64,000 nt of DNA from CAZGZD01 sp964401915 (GCA_964401915.1 CAYOAI010000001.1:1-64000), one strand, 5' to 3'; counted from the first letter of the stretch, positions 33,288 through 41,931 are shown. Program-made: numbers and translations. Notes: generated by a model from the letters alone, not told the origin.

Positions 33288-34340
33288 TTATGAAGCGATG
33301 AAGTCGCGAAGGTTCTCAGCCGTGATTTTGAAGCTTTGGTTCTGGCCGCTTTGCACGATCTTATATGCGGCTTTGCGCACCATTCCCTCCACAGCCCGCT
33401 CCAGTGAACGAACTCCAGAGTCAAACCCCAAGGGGCGCACAATCTGTGGCCACACTGTATCGTCGATAATCAGGTGTTGTGGGGTAAGGCCTGCATCTTT
33501 CAAGTATTGCGGGACCAGGAAGTTCTTGCCTATTGTGATTTTTTCATCATCGTTGTAGGACGGCATCTGAATAATCTCAAGTCGGTCGAGCACGGCAGTT
33601 GATATGTTGTTGGTATTGTTGGCTGTTGCGATGAATAGGACTTGAGATAGATCAAAAGGATAATCGACAAAGTAGTCTGTGAAGTTCATATTCTGTTTGG
33701 GATCAAGAATCTCAAGCAAGACTCCCATGATCGAAGCTCTCGATTCTGGTGTAATTCGGTCGAGCTCATCCAGTAGGATGATTGGATTTCTGGATCCAGC
33801 ACGTCTGAGTGCCTTGATGATCATGCCCGGCTCGGCCTCTGGAGTCGTCTTGGACTGGCCTCGAAGGTCGAGTGCAGATGATAAGCCTCCAAAAGGAATT
33901 CGGACATATTTGCGGTTGAGAGCTTCGGCAATAGACTTGACGATCGAGGTCTTACCTGTACCGGCAAGTCCGACAAAAAAGAGTGAGGGAGCGTGAAAAG
34001 ACTCAGCCTTGAGATTCTGCTTTTGCAGGATAAGGATGGATAGGTACTCGAGAATCCTTCTTTTGATCTTATCAAGGCCAAAGTGAGTAGCATCCAGTAT
34101 TTCTTTTGCGTGATTCACGTCGAGGGAGTCTTCAGTACGAGTTTCCCAGGGAAGCCCAGTGATCCAGTCAATATACTTCTCGACTATATCCAGCTGAGCA
34201 AGGTTGCCTCCGAACTTGAGAGTAAGATTGATCCGATCAACCTGCTCAAGTGCTCGTTCTTTGAGGTTAGCAGGCAAGGTAGCCGACTGCAACTTTTGCC
34301 TTAGTTTATCTATTTCTGACAGGCTTTTTTGGTCATCCAT
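33288..34340 (-). CDS. Lon-type AAA+ ATPase without N-terminal or protease domain
   Basis: 350 residues matching only the ATPase core of Lon: a helical lead-in (DWITGLPWETRTE; HFGLDKIKRRILEYL), Walker A GLAGTGKTS, Walker B IILLDELDR, LLEILDPKQNMNFTDYF, sensor 1 FIATANNTNN and sensor 2 GVRSLERAV. A normal Lon is about 780 residues with a substrate-binding LON domain in front and a Ser-Lys protease domain behind. Neither is present, and the stop is followed by a convergent gene, so this is not a broken end. It may be an unfoldase or a regulator; partner unknown. Confidence 0.85.
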   Translation of the reverse strand: MDDQKSLSEIDKLRQKLQSATLPANLKERALEQVDRINLTLKFGGNLAQLDIVEKYIDWITGLPWETRTEDSLDVNHAKEILDATHFGLDKIKRRILEYLSILILQKQNLKAESFHAPSLFFVGLAGTGKTSIVKSIAEALNRKYVRIPFGGLSSALDLRGQSKTTPEAEPGMIIKALRRAGSRNPIILLDELDRITPESRASIMGVLLEILDPKQNMNFTDYFVDYPFDLSQVLFIATANNTNNISTAVLDRLEIIQMPSYNDDEKITIGKNFLVPQYLKDAGLTPQHLIIDDTVWPQIVRPLGFDSGVRSLERAVEGMVRKAAYKIVQSGQNQSFKITAENLRDFIAS

Positions 34341-34364
34341 GGCGTTAGCAGACTGATTATGTAC

Positions 34365-34393
34365 TTGACAAAACTATTGAATTTTTATATGAT
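34365..34393 (+). promoter_or_regulatory. Sigma-70 promoter of groES-groEL
   Basis: TTGACA (34365-34370), 17-base spacer, TATGAT (34388-34393). The predicted start is near 34400, giving a leader of nearly 60 bases. No CIRCE repeat (the HrcA operator) is visible in the leader. Confidence 0.75.
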
Positions 34394-34456
34394 AAATACT
34401 CTTACTTATCAATTAGGTATTAATTTTCATTTTAAAAGTTTTATTACTAAATATCT

Positions 34457-34756
34457 ATGGCAAAAACTAAGACAGTAAAACCACTATTCGACAATGTCCT
34501 CATCAAGCCACTTGAAGGCGAGACGCAAACTGCATCAGGCATTCTTCTTCCAGACTCAGCAAAAGAAAAACCTCAAGTAGGTGAGGTGATGGCTACAGGA
34601 CCAGGTGCACGAGGTGAAGATGGCAAAGTTGTGCCTATGACGATCAAGGTTGGCCAGAATGTACTGTACAAGAAGTGGGGCGGAAATGAAGTCAAGGTAA
34701 ACGGACAGGACTGGCTTCTGGTTGAAGAGAAGGATATCATGGCAGTTGTTGAATAA
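34457..34756 (+). CDS. groES: Co-chaperonin GroES
   Basis: 99 residues, close to the usual 95-97. Conserved blocks are PLFDNVLIKPLEGETQTASG (mobile loop region), LPDSAKEKPQVGEV, VKVGQNVLYKKWGG and VNGQDWLLVEEKDIMAVV. GroES forms the seven-fold lid on GroEL and closes the folding chamber in the cytoplasm. It begins the groESL operon and is followed by groEL after 27 bases. No Shine-Dalgarno sequence precedes its ATG, though the promoter gives it a long leader. Confidence 0.97.
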   Translation: MAKTKTVKPLFDNVLIKPLEGETQTASGILLPDSAKEKPQVGEVMATGPGARGEDGKVVPMTIKVGQNVLYKKWGGNEVKVNGQDWLLVEEKDIMAVVE

Positions 34757-34783
34757 ATTAGAAATTATTTTTTTAAAAAATAT

Positions 34784-36439
34784 ATGGCAAAACAAATAGC
34801 ATTCGCAGAAGACGCACGAGCAAAGCTCGCACGAGGAGTAAATACATTAGCAAAAGCAGTGGTCACGACACTTGGTCCACGAGGCCGCAATGTGGCACTT
34901 GACCGCAAATGGGGCGCACCGACTGTCGTACACGATGGTGTGACTGTTGCCAAAGAGATAGAGCTTGAGGATCCCTTTGAGAATATGGGTGCTCAGCTCG
35001 TCAAAGAAGCAGCATCAAAGACCAATGATGTCGCAGGAGATGGTACCACTACATCAACCCTTCTGACTCAGTCAATTGTAAACTTGGGACTCAAAAATAT
35101 CACCGCTGGATCCAACCCTATGATCCTCAAAAGAGGAATCGAAAAAGCGGTTGAAGAGGTAATTATTCAGATTAAGAGCATGGCCAAGCAGATTCCGCTG
35201 AATGACAAGCAAGCGATTACACAGGTCGCCACAATTTCAGCCGGAGACGCTCATATCGGTTCAATTATTGCCGACGCAATAAGTAAAGTCGGTAAAGATG
35301 GAGTTGTCACAGTTGAGGAGGGCAAGGGTCTCCAGATGGAGATAGAGTACAAAGAAGGTATGGAATTTGACAAGGGATATGCATCTCCTTACTTTGTCAC
35401 CGAGTCCGACAAGATGACGGCTGAGGTGGAGAGCCCATACATACTCATTACTGATAAGAAGATATCGGCTGTGTCCGATCTTCTGCCATTTTTGGAGAAA
35501 GTCGTAAAAGTCACCAAAAATGTTGTCATCATTGCCGATGAGGTAGATGGTGAGGCTTTGGCTACACTGGTCGTCAATAAGCTCCGTGGTACCTTCAACG
35601 CACTCGTTGTTAAGGCGCCAGGATTCGGTGATCGCCGAAAATCTATGCTTGAGGATATTGCAATTCTGACAGGTGGCACAGTCATCTCAGACGACCTTGG
35701 CAAGAAATTTGAGAATATCGAGCTTGACGAATGTGGTCGAGCCGACAAGGTATGGGCTGACAAAGAAACCACTCGAATTATCGGTGGAAAAGGCAAAGAA
35801 GCTGATATCAACGCTCGAGTCGGACAGATTCGTCGAGAGATCGATGAGTCCACCTCTGAGTTTGATCGAGAGAAGCTTACCGAGCGGCTTGCAAAGCTTG
35901 CAGGTGGTGTCGCCGTCATCAATGTTGGTGCTGCGACTGAGGTCGAGATGAAAGAAAAGAAAGAGCGAGTCAATGACGCGGTTGCCGCGACCAAAGCTGC
36001 TCTTGAGGAAGGAATAGTGGCCGGAGGTGGAGTCACACTTCTTCAGGCACGCAAGACTCTTGAGAAGCTGAAGGGAACTTTGGCCCTTGATGAGGAAAAG
36101 ACAGGTGTCGACATTGTCTATAAAGCACTCGTTGAGCCTATGCGTATGGTTGCTCAAAATAGTGGGCTCGACGCCGGATGGGTAATTCGCAAAGTCGAGG
36201 ACTCCAAAGATCCAGACTACGGATTTGATGCCGTCACTCTTGAATTTGGACCTATGTATAAGCGAGGGATTGTAGATCCAGCAAAAGTAGTTCGCACAAG
36301 TCTTGAGAATGCAGCATCAGTCGCCGTCATGATTCTTACAACCGAGGCGCTTGTCACCGACCTTCCTGAAAAGAAAGATGAAGGTGGAGCTGGTGGAGGT
36401 ATGCCAGGCGGAATGGGTGGTATGCCCGGCATGATGTAA
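34784..36439 (+). CDS. groEL: Chaperonin GroEL
   Basis: 551 residues, full length. Seen are GPRGRNVALDRKWGAP and VAGDGTTTSTLL (ATP-binding and the catalytic Asp), the apical domain stretch with TDKKISAVSDLLPFLEKV, AAVEEG equivalent AALEEGIVAGGG, and the C-terminal GGM-type tail GGGMPGGMGGMPGMM. GroEL folds non-native proteins in two seven-membered rings. It is second in the operon after groES and is followed by a strong terminator. The message start of groEL has no Shine-Dalgarno, so its translation may depend on groES. Confidence 0.98.
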   Translation: MAKQIAFAEDARAKLARGVNTLAKAVVTTLGPRGRNVALDRKWGAPTVVHDGVTVAKEIELEDPFENMGAQLVKEAASKTNDVAGDGTTTSTLLTQSIVNLGLKNITAGSNPMILKRGIEKAVEEVIIQIKSMAKQIPLNDKQAITQVATISAGDAHIGSIIADAISKVGKDGVVTVEEGKGLQMEIEYKEGMEFDKGYASPYFVTESDKMTAEVESPYILITDKKISAVSDLLPFLEKVVKVTKNVVIIADEVDGEALATLVVNKLRGTFNALVVKAPGFGDRRKSMLEDIAILTGGTVISDDLGKKFENIELDECGRADKVWADKETTRIIGGKGKEADINARVGQIRREIDESTSEFDREKLTERLAKLAGGVAVINVGAATEVEMKEKKERVNDAVAATKAALEEGIVAGGGVTLLQARKTLEKLKGTLALDEEKTGVDIVYKALVEPMRMVAQNSGLDAGWVIRKVEDSKDPDYGFDAVTLEFGPMYKRGIVDPAKVVRTSLENAASVAVMILTTEALVTDLPEKKDEGGAGGGMPGGMGGMPGMM

Positions 36440-36460
36440 ACCAATCAATTGAAAATCAAG

Positions 36461-36486
36461 CCCCGCCTTTTGGCGGGGTTTTTTGT
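36461..36486 (+). terminator. Intrinsic terminator of groESL
   Basis: CCCCGCC (36461-36467), loop TTTT, GGCGGGG (36472-36478), followed by a T-run. It lies 21 bases after the groEL stop and is the best terminator in the window. Confidence 0.92.
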
Positions 36487-36507
36487 TACGACTCCTTGAT
36501 TTGATGA

Positions 36508-36513
36508 TATAAT
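36508..36513 (+). promoter_or_regulatory. -10 element before tRNA-Tyr
   Basis: TATAAT, 16 bases before the first base of tRNA-Tyr. The nearest -35-like hexamer, TTGTTA (36483-36488), has a 19-base spacer and lies in the T-run of the groEL terminator, so it is weak. Confidence 0.35.
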
Positions 36514-36529
36514 TAACACATTCAGTCAA

Positions 36530-36613
36530 CCAGGGATGGCGGAGTGGCCAATCGCATCAGACTGTAAATCTGACGGGCTTTGCCCTACGGGGGTTCGAAT
36601 CCCTCTCCCTGGA
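36530..36613 (+). tRNA. tRNA-Tyr (anticodon GUA)
   Basis: Acceptor CCAGGGA (36530-36536) with TCCCTGG (36606-36612), anticodon stem TCAGA/TCTGA with loop CTGTAAA (anticodon GTA), long variable arm CGGGC..GCCC, T-arm with TTCGAAT, A73, no CCA. The long arm is bacterial. The first pair is C1-G72, whereas bacterial tRNA-Tyr normally has G1-C72. Confidence 0.92.
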
Positions 36614-36661
36614 CAGACACGGTCAATAGAGTATGAGAGCCGATACTGTCAGTTGGATTTC

Positions 36662-36670
36662 TGGTAGAAT
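36662..36670 (+). promoter_or_regulatory. Extended -10 promoter for the gene at 36679
   Basis: TGGTAGAAT, 8 bases before ATG 36679, predicting a leaderless message independent of the tRNA upstream. Confidence 0.5.
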
Positions 36671-36678
36671 TCTTTTTG

Positions 36679-37767
36679 ATGACTGGCTTTTATCACAATA
36701 AGTGGATACATATTTTCTCACTCATCTTCTTGTACCTCTTGGTTATTTTTTTCTTCAAAAAAGAAGTAGTCCTCTATAAATTTGATCAAAAACTCATTCA
36801 TCGGTATTTTCTCTCACAGGATATTACTCATGAAGTTCCAGGAATACGACAATTTCTTTCAGATGGAGATATATATACTGCAACCGGCTATCTTTACGCA
36901 AAAGGCGCAGATCCAACAAGCTATAATTTTCAAGCTCCTCCCTTAATCAAGTATCTCTTTGGACTGTCCATACTTATTTTTGGAAGTCCCTATTATGTAC
37001 AAATAATCTTTGGGGCAGTTCTTATAGCCATAGTCTATACATTGGGCGTCAAGATGTATAAGTCGTCCCTTGTACCACTTTTGGCATGTATTTTTTTAAT
37101 CATTGATCCTGTTTTTTTGGAGGTATCTTCAAATGCTTTATTAGATTTGGGTCAAGCGGTCTTTTTGTTGTTATATTTTTATCTTGTATTTTTTCACAAG
37201 AAAAGATACGCTTTGCAAGGCATCGTGCTTGGTCTTTTGTGTGCTTCCAAATTTTGGGCTGGTCCACTTTTTTTTGTACTTTTGTTAGCTGCATATAACA
37301 TTTACAAAAAGAACTTTGATCTTAAAAAATTTACACTCCACCTAATTATTGCGGCTGTAATTTTTTCACTCACATATATAAAAACATTTGTGAATAAAGG
37401 GTTTGAATTTAATATAGTTTTTTTCCAATTGAAGATCTTAAAATTCTTAGTTATTCATGATATTCGTTCTTTTCCTTTTGCTTCTTTATTTCTTTTTCTA
37501 ACTGGATATTACCAAACATGGTGGGGAAGCAAATCCGTATCCCATGCTCAAATTTGGTCTATTTTCTGGCCGATTGGCTTGATGTTAAGCGCGAAAAGTA
37601 TACTTGACGCTTTGATAAAGCGATTTGTAGATCTCAAGCTATTTGTCGGAATTATTCCAATAGCTTATATACTTTATCTTGGAGTACAGGCGCCTTTTGC
37701 ACGGTATTTTATCTTGATTCTTCCCTTTTTATATCTAAACTTATCGAAGAATCTCTTAAAGCGATGA
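36679..37767 (+). CDS. GT-C membrane glycosyltransferase (GT39/PMT-like)
   Basis: 362 residues from ATG 36679, with about nine membrane segments. The first outer loop is long and ends FLSDGDIYTATGYLYAKG with acidic residues D62 and D64 in the GT39 position, followed by NFQAPPLIKYLFGL (the APP motif is shared with PMT_2 proteins). It overlaps the next gene by 4 bases, forming a two-gene glycan operon apart from the main locus. The TTG three bases upstream is a less likely start. The acceptor is unknown. Confidence 0.75.
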   Translation: MTGFYHNKWIHIFSLIFLYLLVIFFFKKEVVLYKFDQKLIHRYFLSQDITHEVPGIRQFLSDGDIYTATGYLYAKGADPTSYNFQAPPLIKYLFGLSILIFGSPYYVQIIFGAVLIAIVYTLGVKMYKSSLVPLLACIFLIIDPVFLEVSSNALLDLGQAVFLLLYFYLVFFHKKRYALQGIVLGLLCASKFWAGPLFFVLLLAAYNIYKKNFDLKKFTLHLIIAAVIFSLTYIKTFVNKGFEFNIVFFQLKILKFLVIHDIRSFPFASLFLFLTGYYQTWWGSKSVSHAQIWSIFWPIGLMLSAKSILDALIKRFVDLKLFVGIIPIAYILYLGVQAPFARYFILILPFLYLNLSKNLLKR

Positions 37768-39419
37768 AAAAGTCGACTCTTTTTGTCTTTATTCTAACTG
37801 CTATTTTTTTTATCTATTTTTCTTTGCCTTTTTTTCATCATGGATTCTTCCCAACAATGGATGATGTTCAGGTAGTCAGAATAGACCAGACACTCATTGA
37901 ATTAAAAAGCGGCCAATTCCCTGTACGATACATTGATAGTTTTGGAAATAGGGGAGGGTACATGCTTTTTAATTATTATTCACCCCTTCCATATTATATT
38001 GGATCCGGATATGAGCTTCTGGTTGAGCGACCGGTGAAAGCAACAAAAATGGTCTTTCTTACCGCCCTTCTCGTAGGTTCGCTGGGTATTTTTTTTCTTC
38101 TCAGAAGATATACAAATGCCATTACATCCTTTTTAAGCGTTTGCTTATTTCTTTCATCAGCGTATCTTGGATATGATATTTATCTTCGGGGAGCGTTGGC
38201 CGAGATATGGGGGGTGGTGTTTTTTCCATGGATTCTCTGGTCATTTCTTAGAGTAAAAGACAAGCCTACCATTGCCAATTGCATTATTACAGGGATTTTT
38301 TACGCCTTAGTAATTTTGTCACATATTGCTATCGCTTTCTTTTTTTCCTTTTTCCTTTTTTTTATGATATGTATTCCGCCTTACAAAAAAAAGAATATTG
38401 TGAATCTGGGCATTTCGGTAGGAATAGGATTGCTTTTAAGTGCGTTCTTTTGGCTACCCCTCCTCATTGAGCAGAATTATATTGTCTATCAACATTCAGA
38501 ATATGCCACTAAGCAATATCTTGTTGGTTTTTTGTCTTTTAATCAGCTTATTGGATTTCGGATAAACCCCACGCAATTACATGCAACGTTGGGGTTGGGA
38601 TTATTTTTACTTACAATCGCCAGTGGCATATTCTTACTTTTTAAGAAAAAAAATCCCCATAAACCAATTTTTATTTATTTTTTTATTATATTTTTTTGTT
38701 CATTATTTTTTGTGCTTCCTATTACTAAGTTCATCTGGGACAAAGCTCAGCCGTTTCGCTATTTACAGTCACCATGGAGATTTCTGGCAATAAGTACGAT
38801 TTATGCGATCTTCATATGCGGGATAGCTCTGTCTTTTATTAAAAGATGGTGGATTCAGACACTTATAGTAAGCGTGGTTGTAATCTATACTTTAATTTTT
38901 CAAACGGGATATATGCGACCCTATGCCTATAATGATATACCCGAATATAAAGCTGAAGGGGTCTGTGGCACTACTACATGGAAAGATGAATATTTGCCCA
39001 AATGGGTAAGTAGATGTTTACCAAAAGAAGTAAGCGGTAGCCCATCATATCCTATTTTTTCACACACTGCATCCAAAATTACCGATGTATCTGTTGAAAA
39101 AAATGGACGTTTAATAACATTTGAGACAAGTGGGAAAGAAGGAGTGGTGACTATTGCTAAGTATTATTTTCCAAATTGGCATTTATTTATCGATGAGAAA
39201 AAAACTCTCATATATCCCTCGACTCAATATGGGCTTATTACTTTTACGGTACCCCGAGGTAGCCATAAGATAAGGTTGGTTATGGGCAGTACTTTTGCTC
39301 AAACCTTGGGGAATGCTCTTTCTCTTTGTGGCTTATTGTTTACTCTATATATTTCTTTCCAGCAAAGGAAGAAAATTTTGAATCCTTTGAGATATTTAAG
39401 TTCTTTCTTTAGGAAGTAG
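37764..39419 (+). CDS. Polytopic membrane protein, PTPS-related/YfhO-like, paralogue of the gene at 10810
   Basis: 551 residues with about 12 membrane segments. The acidic first-loop motif is FPTMDDVQVVRI (D33, D34), then FPVRYIDSFGNRGGYMLFNYYSPLPYY, matching YPRWVEMLGFGYGYPLFNFY in the gene at 10810; both runs are quoted in parts only. The C-terminal soluble domain has YYFPNWHLFIDEKK and VPRGSHKIRLV, the YfhO-like ending. It shares an operon with the GT-C gene before it by a 4-base overlap. YfhO relatives act on glycosylation of wall polymers, so this is probably a transferase. Confidence 0.78.
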   Translation: MKKSTLFVFILTAIFFIYFSLPFFHHGFFPTMDDVQVVRIDQTLIELKSGQFPVRYIDSFGNRGGYMLFNYYSPLPYYIGSGYELLVERPVKATKMVFLTALLVGSLGIFFLLRRYTNAITSFLSVCLFLSSAYLGYDIYLRGALAEIWGVVFFPWILWSFLRVKDKPTIANCIITGIFYALVILSHIAIAFFFSFFLFFMICIPPYKKKNIVNLGISVGIGLLLSAFFWLPLLIEQNYIVYQHSEYATKQYLVGFLSFNQLIGFRINPTQLHATLGLGLFLLTIASGIFLLFKKKNPHKPIFIYFFIIFFCSLFFVLPITKFIWDKAQPFRYLQSPWRFLAISTIYAIFICGIALSFIKRWWIQTLIVSVVVIYTLIFQTGYMRPYAYNDIPEYKAEGVCGTTTWKDEYLPKWVSRCLPKEVSGSPSYPIFSHTASKITDVSVEKNGRLITFETSGKEGVVTIAKYYFPNWHLFIDEKKTLIYPSTQYGLITFTVPRGSHKIRLVMGSTFAQTLGNALSLCGLLFTLYISFQQRKKILNPLRYLSSFFRK

Positions 39420-39508
39420 TCAAGTCTATTGATATTCAAAATTTAGATAAGAAGTTCTAATGTTGTCCATCTTCATAGCCACTTCGGTACACTCCATATA
39501 TTATCTTG

Positions 39509-39537
39509 TTGACGGGAAGGCCGGACGGATATATACT
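39509..39537 (+). promoter_or_regulatory. Sigma-70 promoter of the DUF378 gene
   Basis: TTGACG (39509-39514), 17-base spacer, TATACT (39532-39537). The start lies about 34 bases before ATG 39578. Unlike most genes here, this leader holds a Shine-Dalgarno-like AAGGGGGTG near 39558-39566. Confidence 0.7.
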
Positions 39538-39577
39538 CAGGATAAGTTAAGAAAAAGAAGGGGGTGAATAAGAATTT

Positions 39578-39784
39578 ATGAAAGCATTACATATTGGAGC
39601 ATTTTTGCTTACAGTTGTTGGAGCATTGAATTGGGGATTAGTTGGTGCATTCAACACCAATCTAGTAGAAAAACTTTTGGGAGCAGGATCAACAGCTGAG
39701 CGCGTAGTCTATATACTTGTTGGAGTATCAGCGCTCATTCTCGTTGTTAATCACAAAAAAGAGTGCACAGTCTGTGGAAAGTAA
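39578..39784 (+). CDS. DUF378 family small membrane protein
   Basis: 68 residues with two membrane helices: HIGAFLLTVVGALNWGLVGA (about 5-24, with the family's conserved GALNWGLVG) and RVVYILVGVSALILVV (about 43-58). A CTVC pair near the C-terminus could bind metal or form a disulphide. DUF378 (YuzA-like) proteins are widespread and of unknown function. It is a single-gene unit with a good promoter and a Shine-Dalgarno-like stretch 13 bases before the ATG. Confidence 0.92.
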   Translation: MKALHIGAFLLTVVGALNWGLVGAFNTNLVEKLLGAGSTAERVVYILVGVSALILVVNHKKECTVCGK

Positions 39785-39874
39785 AAGCGGACTATAGAAA
39801 TCCTCCCTCACAAACTTTTTAGAAGTGATGATTTTTATTTGGAAATTAATACTTTTCACAAGCTTTCTTCACCA

Positions 39875-39904
39875 TTGATTCGTGTATGTATTTTCTGCTA
39901 TTAT
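39875..39904 (+). promoter_or_regulatory. Promoter overlapping the start region of the gene at 39912
   Basis: TTGATT (39875-39880), 18-base spacer, TATTAT (39899-39904), with an extended TGC at 39896-39898. It is 7 bases before ATG 39912, predicting a leaderless message from that ATG; the earlier start candidates (GTG 39882, ATG 39903) would lie in the promoter. Confidence 0.5.
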
Positions 39905-39911
39905 GAATCTT

Positions 39912-40979
39912 ATGACGCTGACTGAAGTATCTTACTACGCTCGCAAGTATATGCCTTTTGCAATACTTTCAGTTCTTGTAGTTCTCATTCTTTATTATAG
40001 TGTGAAGCTGACTTTTATTTATATTGAAGCTCAAAAGCCTGTCGTGCTACCTCTGGACACATCGCTTGGCAAGATTATAGTTCCCCAGATATCAAAGTCG
40101 TCAAGCAGTGCCAATCTTAAGTTCAAGCTTGATACAGTAGAAGGTGAACCGGTGATTGCAACTGAGGCAGCTAAAGTATTTTTTATCCCAAAAAGCGTCC
40201 CGCGATTTGGCTATCTTGAAAAAATAGCGCTTGTGGCAAAGACACTTGGCTTTGAGATCTCAAATATCACTCGTCAACAGGAGGGGAATACTTTTAGCTT
40301 TCAGGGAGATAATCAAAGTCTTAGCATAGATAATGCCACTTTCAACTTCACCTACGATTATGATTTTCAAAAAGATCAAAGCGTATTCACAGATGTGGTG
40401 ACTCCACAAAAGTCAGATGCGGAGCGAGTCGCCACTGACTTCTTAAAGAATATTGGACGATATCCTGATGAGTTGGCACAGGGAAAGACAAATATAATCT
40501 TTATGAAATATGATCCAGTCGAAAACAAAGTCACTCCTCTTCAAAATAGGACAGATGCAAATCTTGTGGAGGTTGATTTTTATCGCCCGGACATAGAAGG
40601 AGTGCCGGTCGTGACCCCTGGCTATTTTAATAGTCAGAATTATGTCATGATGGTATTTTATGGAGACAACGTAGAGAAGCCTCCAAAGATACTGCGTGCT
40701 CAGATCAAATTCTTTGATAAATCAAATGATCAGGTTGGATTTTACCCACTAAAAAGTGGCAAACAGGCCTATGAGGAGTTGGCGACCGGTAGTCCAAGTG
40801 CGCAGGTTGTTTCAAACAAAAGCACATCTGGCAAAATAACCATCAAAAAATTGTTCTTGGGGTATTTTGATCCGGAGATATACCAAGAATTTTTGCAGCC
40901 AGTATTTGTCTTTGTTGGGAGTGATGATTTTGTTGGATATGTTCCAGCTATCTCTTCTGAGTACGCAGTTCAGCCATAA
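39912..40979 (+). CDS. Single-pass membrane protein of unknown function, 355 residues
   Basis: An N-terminal membrane helix (MPFAILSVLVVLILYYSVKL, about residues 14-33) is followed by an extracytoplasmic part of about 320 residues with mixed strands and no motif that I recognise. It has two segments rich in VFFIPKSVPRFGYLEKIA-type and FDPEIYQEFLQPVFVFVG-type sequence. Start 39912 is chosen because a promoter ends 7 bases earlier. It stands between the DUF378 gene and the convergent DD-carboxypeptidase. The layout resembles regulators such as YycH/YycI, but I see no proof of that. Confidence 0.6.
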   Translation: MTLTEVSYYARKYMPFAILSVLVVLILYYSVKLTFIYIEAQKPVVLPLDTSLGKIIVPQISKSSSSANLKFKLDTVEGEPVIATEAAKVFFIPKSVPRFGYLEKIALVAKTLGFEISNITRQQEGNTFSFQGDNQSLSIDNATFNFTYDYDFQKDQSVFTDVVTPQKSDAERVATDFLKNIGRYPDELAQGKTNIIFMKYDPVENKVTPLQNRTDANLVEVDFYRPDIEGVPVVTPGYFNSQNYVMMVFYGDNVEKPPKILRAQIKFFDKSNDQVGFYPLKSGKQAYEELATGSPSAQVVSNKSTSGKITIKKLFLGYFDPEIYQEFLQPVFVFVGSDDFVGYVPAISSEYAVQP

Positions 40980-40991
40980 TAAAGTGGGTTA

Positions 40992-41903
40992 CTACGGTAT
41001 TGTATTTTTGTAGATAACATTACTATTCAACCACTGGACAATGGTTGTGGTGTCTTTGAATCTATCTTCACTTTTTAGAACAACTATTATGTATGTGTTT
41101 GATCCCTGTTTGTAAAAACTTACAAGATTTTCTCCCGCCTCTTCCGTATATCCTGTTTTGAGGCCTCCTATTCCCTGAAGCTCACCGAGGAGCTGATTGA
41201 CATTGCTTAGCTGATGAAAGTATTTAAATTCTGTGTCTGAGATTGATATATTTTTTATCGAGACAATCTTGGCTAAATACTTATCTTTAATAAGTGCTCG
41301 TGCTGCAAGTGCAAGGTCAAATGGGCTTGTGTGTTGGCCTGTTCGATCAAGCCCTGCGGGATTTTTAAAGGTGCTACTTGTCATCTTTAGATCGCTAGTT
41401 TTTTTATTCATGAGGTTGATATATCGATCAAATCCATACTCATCGGCAAGCGCATATGCTCCGTCATTTCCTGAGTGGATAAGAGTGCCATAGAGGAGAT
41501 ATTCTGCTGAAATTTTTTCACCTCGGACAAGTCCCATACTTTGTCCTTCTACACTGTCTCGCTTGACCGTGATTACTCGATCTGGGTCGTAGAGATCTCG
41601 GGCAACAAGCGCCGTGATTATTTTGGTCGTTGATGCAGGAAGAAAATACCCATGGGGGTTTTTTTCAAAAATTGGCGTGAAGGATGGTAAGTACACAACA
41701 TATACGCCTTGTGCTGATACGGTTGGGTAATTCGCAAATCTTTTTATTGGATAGGACTTTATTGAGTGTGAGAGGGCAGGAGCCTTGTGCTCGGCGAAAA
41801 CATCTCTATTGTTGGTGAATATAGAAAAATAATGAGTATCTCCAGGGTAAAAAGCAAAAAGGAGAGTATAAAAACAAAAAAAGATAATAAATCGAGTTTT
41901 CAT
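40992..41903 (-). CDS. D-alanyl-D-alanine carboxypeptidase (peptidase S11, PBP5/DacA-like)
   Basis: 303 residues from ATG 41903. An N-terminal signal or anchor (about 3-20) leads to the S11 active-site motifs: SxxK as ASTTKII, SxN as SGND (HSGNDGAYALADEYG), and KTG as LKTGYTEEAG. It trims pentapeptides of peptidoglycan outside the membrane, so the cell has a peptidoglycan wall. It is shorter than PBP5, without the C-terminal beta-domain and amphipathic anchor. It is last in the minus-strand group after aspS, 28 bases downstream. Confidence 0.93.
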   Translation of the reverse strand: MKTRFIIFFCFYTLLFAFYPGDTHYFSIFTNNRDVFAEHKAPALSHSIKSYPIKRFANYPTVSAQGVYVVYLPSFTPIFEKNPHGYFLPASTTKIITALVARDLYDPDRVITVKRDSVEGQSMGLVRGEKISAEYLLYGTLIHSGNDGAYALADEYGFDRYINLMNKKTSDLKMTSSTFKNPAGLDRTGQHTSPFDLALAARALIKDKYLAKIVSIKNISISDTEFKYFHQLSNVNQLLGELQGIGGLKTGYTEEAGENLVSFYKQGSNTYIIVVLKSEDRFKDTTTIVQWLNSNVIYKNTIP

Positions 41904-41931
41904 AATCAACAATTAAACTTTCCTAAAATAG

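Noticed and set aside
35389..36157. Long reverse-strand frames (215 and 156 residues) inside groEL
   Set aside because: Shadows of a well-conserved gene; their composition (Ser/Thr/Ala-rich) reflects the antisense of groEL codons.
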